Positions 41,721 to 46,743 of a stretch of 46,743 nucleotides of DNA are shown piece by piece. A program made the position numbers and the translations under genes. Every line of letters starts with the position of its first letter. The first letter of the stretch is position 1. The stretch is from CAYJMQ01 sp964371555 (GTDB lineage: Bacteria; Bdellovibrionota; JACOXK01; 2-02-FULL-40-11), in the NCBI GenBank assembly GCA_964371555.1, contig CAYJMQ010000011.1, forward strand, positions 1 to 46,743, in the 5' to 3' direction. The notes beneath the pieces were generated by a model. That model saw nothing but the letters and a program-made list of their open reading frames with translations, was not told the DNA's origin and searched no databases.

Positions 41721-42161
41721 ATGAAAAAAAGTGGATTCACAATCATCTGTTTGCTTGTATCACTCACAGTTGCAAGGGCGGATACCCGACAAACACTCGA
41801 TGGCAATTGGATTGGAAGAATGAACTTGAGGAATGTCCTGATAAATCCTGCCTTAAAGATAAATCATGAATTAAAAATGAAGATTCGGCAAACATGGCCA
41901 AGATTAATCATTGAAGAAGCAGAAAATGAAAACGGAAAACTCTTTGTCACAAAAGCCCTGCTTCGTTTTTCAGATGTCCACTCGCCGCTTGAGTTCGATG
42001 TAGAGATGTATGAATTTGTTCAGGATCATTATTACCACTTCACGCTGACAGGGAATGTCGTTAATGACAATCTCATTCAAGGCGATGCCGTTCAGGCTTT
42101 CGATGACAGCCCCCACTTCACGAATAAAGGGAGATTTATTCTTGTGAGAGACGAAAAGTAG
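41721..42161 (+). CDS. Small secreted protein of unknown function
   Basis: From ATG 41721 the protein has 146 residues and starts with the signal 'MKKSGFTIICLLVSLTVARA'. The mature ~125 residues look like one beta-sandwich or lipocalin-like unit: 'LDGNWIGRMNLRNVL', 'KLFVTKALLRFSDV', 'YYHFTLTGNVVNDNLIQGDA', 'GRFILVRDE'. This order of strand, variant, 'G.v.g..i.G' and a closing strand is common in small secreted ligand or stability domains, but I cannot name the family. It lies divergent from the 468-residue gene and convergent with tgt. Confidence 0.7.
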   Translation: MKKSGFTIICLLVSLTVARADTRQTLDGNWIGRMNLRNVLINPALKINHELKMKIRQTWPRLIIEEAENENGKLFVTKALLRFSDVHSPLEFDVEMYEFVQDHYYHFTLTGNVVNDNLIQGDAVQAFDDSPHFTNKGRFILVRDEK

Positions 42162-42198
42162 CGCTCTCTGAGAAGCCCGACGACCGAGAACTTGAGTA

Positions 42199-43326
42199 TT
42201 ACCCCATAACCGAGGCCTTATATTCTGAAAGAAAATTTTTCTTGAATTGGAGGAATGTATTTTTTGAAATGGCTTCACGGGTCCGTTTCATGAGGTCCTG
42301 ATAGAAGTAAAGATTATGGATCGAGGCCAGGATGGCCCCCAGTATTTCTTTTGAAATAAATAAATGCCTGAGATAAGCGCGCGTGAAATTCTCACAGGTA
42401 TAGCAGTGACAATTGGGGTCGATCGGATAAAAATCGTTCCGGTATTTTTTGTGAATCAAACGGATTCTTCCCCGGTTGGTAAAGACACTGGCGCTTCGCG
42501 CGTAGCGGGTGGGGATCACGCAATCAAACATATCAACCCCTTGTTCAACCGAAGCAATTAAATCCTCGGGCAGACCAACCCCCATGACGTATCTCGGAAA
42601 TTTTTCCGGCAGATAACAAACGGTCTCTCCGATCGTTGAAACAGTTCGCTCTAATCCCTCCCCGACGGAGAGCCCTCCAATCGCATAGCCATCAAATCCA
42701 ATTTCAAGAAGCTCCCCGGCCGATATTTTTCGAAGATCGCGATAGGTCCCCCCCTGAACGATTCCAAAAAGAGCTTGGCCAGCTGTTCCCTGATCCCGAT
42801 TTTGATGCGCCTTCTTGCAGCGCTTCGACCAGCGCGTCGTCCTCAAAACCGCTTCTTTCACCTCTGCATATTCACATGGATAGGCAACGCACTGATCAAG
42901 CGCCATCATGATGTCGGCTTGCAGCGCGTGTTGAATTTCAATCGAACGCTCAGGGGTCAAAAAGACAGGGGAGCCGTCGACCTCATAATGAAAAGAAACC
43001 CCCTCGTCGGTAACCTTCACTTTGGGGAGTGAAAAAATCTGGTAGCCGCCGCTGTCTGTCAGGATCGGCCCGTCCCACCCCATAAACCGGTGGAGCCCTC
43101 CGGCCTTTGCGATCAACTTTTCCCCCGGTTTAATACTCAAATGATAGGTGTTCCCCAAAATAATCTCTGCCCCGGCTCGTTTGAGTTCAAACGGCGTTAC
43201 CGCCCTCACTGCCGCGGCGGTGCCGACCGGCATAAAAACGGGAGTCTGAATCAGCCGGTTGCGAAGCTTAAGCTCCCCCAACCGCGCCGATCTATCCTTA
43301 TGAAGAATTCGAAATTCAAAACCCAT
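42199..43326 (-). CDS. tgt: Queuine/preQ1 tRNA-ribosyltransferase
   Basis: It exchanges guanine-34 for preQ1 in tRNAs with GUN anticodons. The TIM-barrel motifs are 'LILTDSGGYQIFSL'-like (seen as 'ILTDSGGYQIFSLPK'), 'GGLSVGEG', 'RYVMGVGLPEDLIASVEQGV' with the catalytic Asp in 'DMFDCVIPTRYAR', and the zinc site CHCYTC...H ('CHCYTCENFTRAYLRHL' with a later His). The 375 residues are the usual length. It is monocistronic here, 55 bases after maeB on the same strand. Confidence 0.96.
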   Translation of the reverse strand: MGFEFRILHKDRSARLGELKLRNRLIQTPVFMPVGTAAAVRAVTPFELKRAGAEIILGNTYHLSIKPGEKLIAKAGGLHRFMGWDGPILTDSGGYQIFSLPKVKVTDEGVSFHYEVDGSPVFLTPERSIEIQHALQADIMMALDQCVAYPCEYAEVKEAVLRTTRWSKRCKKAHQNRDQGTAGQALFGIVQGGTYRDLRKISAGELLEIGFDGYAIGGLSVGEGLERTVSTIGETVCYLPEKFPRYVMGVGLPEDLIASVEQGVDMFDCVIPTRYARSASVFTNRGRIRLIHKKYRNDFYPIDPNCHCYTCENFTRAYLRHLFISKEILGAILASIHNLYFYQDLMKRTREAISKNTFLQFKKNFLSEYKASVMG

Positions 43327-43380
43327 AAAAAGTAGGTACTTATATTATTGAATTCGATATAAAGCAAACGGCAGCGCTGC

Positions 43381-45690
43381 TTAAGAAAGAAACTGGGCCT
43401 CGAGGACGGTAACCGCTGTTATATTGACGATGTCATTGACATCGCAATTATGTTGAAGAACGTGAACTGGTTTGCTCATTCCAAGAAGAATCGGGCCGAC
43501 CACCTCTGCCCGACCGATGGTCCGCATCAGTTTATAAGCGATGTTTCCAGACTGAAGATCGGGAAAAATCAAGACATTCGCCCCCCCTTTGAGTTCACAT
43601 GAGGGAAACATCTGTTCAAGAAGCTCTGGCACTACCGCCACATCGGCCATCAGTTCACCGGCAACCACAATATCAGGCCGCTTTTCTTTGACGAGCTGAA
43701 CCGCTTTTTGCACCTTTTCAACAAACGGATGCTTTGTCGAGCCGAAATTTGAGAACGAAAGCATCGCAACTTTGGGATCGATGTTGAAATAGCGCGCCTT
43801 ATCGGCCGTCGCAATGGCGATCTCCGCAAGCTGCTCAGCCGTTGGATCGATGTTGACCGTTGTATCCGCAAAAAAGAGGACTTTTTCTTTGAGCACAACC
43901 ACATAGAGCCCTGCCACCACTGAAAACCCTTTTTTAACCTTCACAACCTGAAGCGCCGGCCGGATCGTCTCCGGATAGGTTTTTGTAACACCACAAACAA
44001 GCCCGTCCGCGTCGCCGGATCTCACCATCATACAGCCAAAGTAGACCGGTGAAGTCGAAATCAGTTTTTCGGCCTCCTCTTTTGTCATCCCCTTTGATTT
44101 TCGAAGTTCATAAAATTCCTCAATATAAGAAGGGCGTTTGGGAGAGGCGGCAGGCAGAATTATCTCTGCCCCTTTGAGATCAAGATGGGCATCTTTGGCA
44201 ATTTTTAAAATGATCTTTTGGCTTCCCAGAAGAATCGGCCTCGCCAATCCTTCATCCAGGATAATCTGCGCGGCCTGAATGATTTTTGTATACTCACCTT
44301 CCGGGAAAACAATCCGCTTTAATTCTGGAGCGGTTCGGTTCAGAGATTTGGTCTTTCGCTTTGGCAAAGCCCCAACCCCCCCGCGCGCCTTATTGATGAT
44401 ATCTCTCATAAAACCACGCGATAATCCCTGAAGCTTCTCAAGTGACTGCCGATACGCTTCAAGATCTTCTATCGGTTTTCTTGCAACTCCCGATTCCATC
44501 GCAGCCTTCGCAACCGCAGGTGCAACCCAGAGCAGCACTCTGGGATCGAATGGTTTGGGAATAATATAATGAGGACCGAATTTGAGCTTCACATCGCCAT
44601 AAGCATGTGACACAGATTCCGGAACTTCCTCTCTCGCAAGCCTTGCAAGCGCCTTTGCGGCGGCAATTTTCATCTCTTCATTGATTGTGCGGGCAGCCAC
44701 ATCGAGCGCCCCCCGAAAAATAAACGGGAATCCCAAAACATTGTTCACCTGGTTCGGATAATCTGACCGACCGGTTGCCATAATCGCTTCTTTTCTCACG
44801 GAAAGCGCGTCTTCTGGGGTAATTTCGGGATCCGGGTTTGCCATCGCAAAGATAATTGGGTTTTTGGCCATCGATCCGACCATCTCTTTTTTTAATGCCC
44901 CTTTTACAGAAAGACCAAAAAAGACATCTGCCCCTTTCATGGCATTGGAAAGCTGTCTCGCCTTTGTTTTCCGCGCAAAGAAAGATTTATAAGGATCGAT
45001 CTCTTTCGAACGCCCTTCATAGATGACGCCAGCGGCATCGACCATCGTGATCTGTTCCTTTTGTGCCCCCAATGAAAGAAGAAATTTCGCGCAGGCAATC
45101 CCTGCCGCCCCCGCCCCGCAAAAAACAATTTTCACATCTGAAATTTTCTTCTTTACAAGATCCAGGGCGTTCATCAATGCCGCCCCCGTGATAATCGCCG
45201 TTCCGTGCTGGTCGTCGTGGAAAACAGGAATTTTCATCATTTTCCTAAGCCTCTCTTCAACATAAAAACAGTCCGGGCTTCGGATATCTTCGAGATTAAT
45301 GCCGCCAAAGGTCGGCTCCAATGCCTGAACCACCTGAACGAGCCGGTCTGGATCCTCCGCATTGAGTTCGATATCAAAGACATCTATATCGGCAAGGCGT
45401 TTAAAAAGAATCGCTTTCCCTTCCATAACAGGTTTCGCCGCCAACGGCCCAATTTTTCCAAGCCCCAGCACAGCCGTTCCATTGGTGACAACAGCGACGA
45501 GATTCCCTCTGGTTGTATACTGAAATACTTTCGAAGGATCTTTTTTGATCTCAAGACATGGCTCGGCAACCCCCGGGGTGTAGGCAAGCGAGAGCTCCCG
45601 TTGGGTACTGCAGGGCTTGGTTGGAACAACCTCGATCTTTCCATGCCGCCCAAGCTGATGATAGTCGAGCGCGTCTTTTTTGCGGATCAT
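43381..45690 (-). CDS. maeB: NADP-dependent malic enzyme with phosphotransacetylase-like domain
   Basis: It decarboxylates malate to pyruvate with reduction of NADP. Residues 1 to about 425 are the malic enzyme ('LSLAYTPGVAEPCLEI', 'VVTNGTAVLGLGKIGPLAAK', 'FHDDQHGTAIITGAALMNAL', 'VFCGAGAAGIACAKF'). The rest is the phosphotransacetylase-like domain ('MVRSGDADGLVCGVT', 'MLSFSNFGSTKH', 'ANVLIFPDLQSGNIAYKL') that senses acetyl-CoA in this family. At 769 residues it is full length. A strong hairpin occupies the bases just ahead of its ATG. It supplies pyruvate and NADPH from TCA intermediates. Confidence 0.96.
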   Translation of the reverse strand: MIRKKDALDYHQLGRHGKIEVVPTKPCSTQRELSLAYTPGVAEPCLEIKKDPSKVFQYTTRGNLVAVVTNGTAVLGLGKIGPLAAKPVMEGKAILFKRLADIDVFDIELNAEDPDRLVQVVQALEPTFGGINLEDIRSPDCFYVEERLRKMMKIPVFHDDQHGTAIITGAALMNALDLVKKKISDVKIVFCGAGAAGIACAKFLLSLGAQKEQITMVDAAGVIYEGRSKEIDPYKSFFARKTKARQLSNAMKGADVFFGLSVKGALKKEMVGSMAKNPIIFAMANPDPEITPEDALSVRKEAIMATGRSDYPNQVNNVLGFPFIFRGALDVAARTINEEMKIAAAKALARLAREEVPESVSHAYGDVKLKFGPHYIIPKPFDPRVLLWVAPAVAKAAMESGVARKPIEDLEAYRQSLEKLQGLSRGFMRDIINKARGGVGALPKRKTKSLNRTAPELKRIVFPEGEYTKIIQAAQIILDEGLARPILLGSQKIILKIAKDAHLDLKGAEIILPAASPKRPSYIEEFYELRKSKGMTKEEAEKLISTSPVYFGCMMVRSGDADGLVCGVTKTYPETIRPALQVVKVKKGFSVVAGLYVVVLKEKVLFFADTTVNIDPTAEQLAEIAIATADKARYFNIDPKVAMLSFSNFGSTKHPFVEKVQKAVQLVKEKRPDIVVAGELMADVAVVPELLEQMFPSCELKGGANVLIFPDLQSGNIAYKLMRTIGRAEVVGPILLGMSKPVHVLQHNCDVNDIVNITAVTVLEAQFLS

Positions 45691-45695
45691 AAGTC

Positions 45696-45724
45696 GGCAG
45701 CCGATTTCTTTGAAATCGGCTGCC
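45696..45724. promoter_or_regulatory. Perfect 13-bp hairpin in the maeB leader
   Basis: GGCAGCCGATTTC (45696-45708) and its exact complement (45712-45724) enclose three bases. On the maeB strand it ends five bases before the start codon, where a ribosome site should be, and no Shine-Dalgarno sequence lies outside it. TTGGCT and TATAGG just upstream on that strand, 18 bases apart, could be its promoter. On the other strand no T-run follows, so it is not a typical terminator. Confidence 0.65.
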
Positions 45725-45774
45725 TATAAAAAAACTATTTGATCCTAGCCAACAAATCAATAATAATAAAAAAA

Positions 45775-46695
45775 ATGATAAAATTCCTTTTTTTTCTGGG
45801 TGTTATCTCCTTTTCCCCCGCCATTTTCTCCCAACCCCAAATCCACGACCCCGCTATCGTCCGCATTAAACACGATCGGGTTACGATTGAATGGACAACA
45901 TCAAAAAAAAGCGGAGGCAAAATTCATTTTGGTGAAACGAAGAAGCTCGGGAAAGAGGTTTCCGACCTCTCTTTTTCAAAAGGGCATCGCCTTGTTCTTC
46001 GCGGATTAAAACCGGAAACTGTTTATTATTTCAAAATAGAGGCGTGGGAGACTCCAGATAAAATAGGCTCAACCGAACCCTATACCTTTAAGACAGCTCT
46101 TTATGAAGGGCCTGATGAGACAATTTTAAAGATTCTTTCCCCCCCTGTCGTAACACCCGTATCTGCAAACAGCGTGATGGTTAGCTGGAGCGCCAACAAA
46201 CCGTCCAAAGCAATGGTTCTTTACGGCACAAAGGGGGAGCGACCGAAAAAAATAGCCGGGGAATTTGACACCACATATCACATTCTCACACTTTCAAATC
46301 TGCTCCCTGAGAGCCGCTATTTCTACCAGGTTTCTGTCCGGGATTCAGCCGGGAATATTAAAAAATCGAGTTACGATTCTTTTGTGACTCCCAAAGGAAT
46401 CTTGAAACCTGTCATTGCCGAGGGGCCTGCGGTTGCTTCAAGAAAAATAGATAGCATCAAAGTTCAATGGCTCACAGATCGCCCCTGTAAAAGTCTGATT
46501 CGCTGGGGAGGCGTCCCACTGAAATCATCTCAAAAAGAAAAAATCGTAAACTCAAATTATAAAACAGAACATGTTTTTAAATTAGATGGATTAAAACCCG
46601 ATACCCGCTATTTTTATACAATTCATCTGGAAGATCGCCGCGGAAGGCGTTATGCAAGCGATATTTTTTCGGTAAAAACGGAAACAAATAATTAG
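45775..46695 (+). CDS. Secreted protein of three fibronectin type III domains
   Basis: From ATG 45775 (in preference to TTG 45739) the protein has 306 residues, with the signal 'MIKFLFFLGVISFSPAIFSQ'. Three repeats of about 90-100 residues follow. Each has a strand like 'RVTIEWTTSKKSGGKIHFG', 'SVMVSWSANKPSKAMVLYG' or 'SIKVQWLTDRPCKSLIRWG', and closes with 'L-x-G-L-K-P-x-T-x-Y-x-F/Y-x-I'. This is the fibronectin-III pattern also found before purple acid phosphatases, but no enzyme domain is present. A binding or surface role is likely. The stop codon overlaps the start of the terminal repeat. Confidence 0.82.
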   Translation: MIKFLFFLGVISFSPAIFSQPQIHDPAIVRIKHDRVTIEWTTSKKSGGKIHFGETKKLGKEVSDLSFSKGHRLVLRGLKPETVYYFKIEAWETPDKIGSTEPYTFKTALYEGPDETILKILSPPVVTPVSANSVMVSWSANKPSKAMVLYGTKGERPKKIAGEFDTTYHILTLSNLLPESRYFYQVSVRDSAGNIKKSSYDSFVTPKGILKPVIAEGPAVASRKIDSIKVQWLTDRPCKSLIRWGGVPLKSSQKEKIVNSNYKTEHVFKLDGLKPDTRYFYTIHLEDRRGRRYASDIFSVKTETNN

Positions 46696-46743
46696 ATTCT
46701 GCTGAAAAAGTCATGCTGAGGGACGAAGTCCCGAAGCATCTCC
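46694..46743 (+). repeat. Terminal copy of dispersed hairpin repeat (right end)
   Basis: An exact inverted copy of 4-53. It begins within the stop codon of the fibronectin gene (TAG 46693-46695) and carries the GGGAC/GTCCC hairpin. It follows its gene in the same orientation in which the left copy follows the HAD gene. Confidence 0.85.

Noticed and set aside
1..46743. Circular element inferred from matching ends
   Set aside because: The end repeats are inverted, not direct, so they cannot close a circle. They are better explained as two copies of a dispersed repeat.

Overview
The window looks like a scaffold from a Gram-negative bacterium. Signs are outer-membrane beta-barrel candidates, several lipobox lipoproteins, periplasmic enzymes and a phospholipid gene set. 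The mix (malic enzyme MaeB, class II fructose bisphosphatase, 2-oxoacid:ferredoxin oxidoreductase, NAD-type isocitrate dehydrogenase, fused NuoCD, abundant G/C homopolymers, a hairpin-bearing dispersed repeat at both ends) recalls an uncultured deltaproteobacterium- or Bdellovibrionota-like lineage, but no marker here proves this. Two N runs (10 and 100 bases) show that it is an assembled scaffold. Both ends carry the same ~50-bp hairpin repeat in opposite orientation, the expected place for an assembly to stop.

Layout. 0-4.6 kb: minus-strand operon of TauE-like permease, PlsB-like acyltransferase, GpsA and a HAD phosphatase, that is, glycerol-phosphate and phosphatidate chemistry. 4.6-5.8 kb: an AbiEii-type nucleotidyltransferase with a small partner, driven by a consensus promoter with a palindrome in its spacer, directly beside tRNA-Gly(CCC). 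6-8.5 kb: a matrixin-like lipoprotein protease and a sigma-54-promoted outer-membrane protein. 8.5-11.2 kb: SRPBCC protein, GlpX and an unknown lipoprotein. 11.4-18 kb: a 1353-residue exported protein ending in a complete-looking protein-kinase-like domain, followed convergently by a TPR protein and small exported proteins. 18-23.7 kb: 5'-nucleotidase, outer-membrane barrel, two deoxynucleoside kinases and AroA, consistent with nucleotide scavenging. 23.8-28.3 kb: a double-M16 lipoprotein in which both zinc sites are lost, an unknown lipoprotein and an EF-Tu domain-2-like protein.

28.4-37.9 kb: plus-strand energy block nuoCD-nuoE-nuoF-nuoG-nuoI-idh-korA-korB. It joins two successive TCA-cycle steps to the electron-input arm of complex I. 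The membrane-arm genes and nuoB are not in the window. 37.9-42.2 kb: accessory region with an exported NADAR-domain protein, an AbiEi/AbiEii pair with a perfect 16-bp inverted-repeat operator, an unknown 468-residue protein and a small secreted protein. 42.2-46.7 kb: Tgt, MaeB with a hairpin in its leader, and a secreted three-domain fibronectin-III protein.

The most unusual items are the exported kinase-like giant protein, the doubly degenerate M16 protein, the secreted NADAR protein, the in-frame 15-bp repeats and G10 tract in aroA, and the two toxin-antitoxin modules with readable operators. The 100-N gap appears spurious: its flanks share 12 bp and join to give a perfect isocitrate dehydrogenase N terminus.
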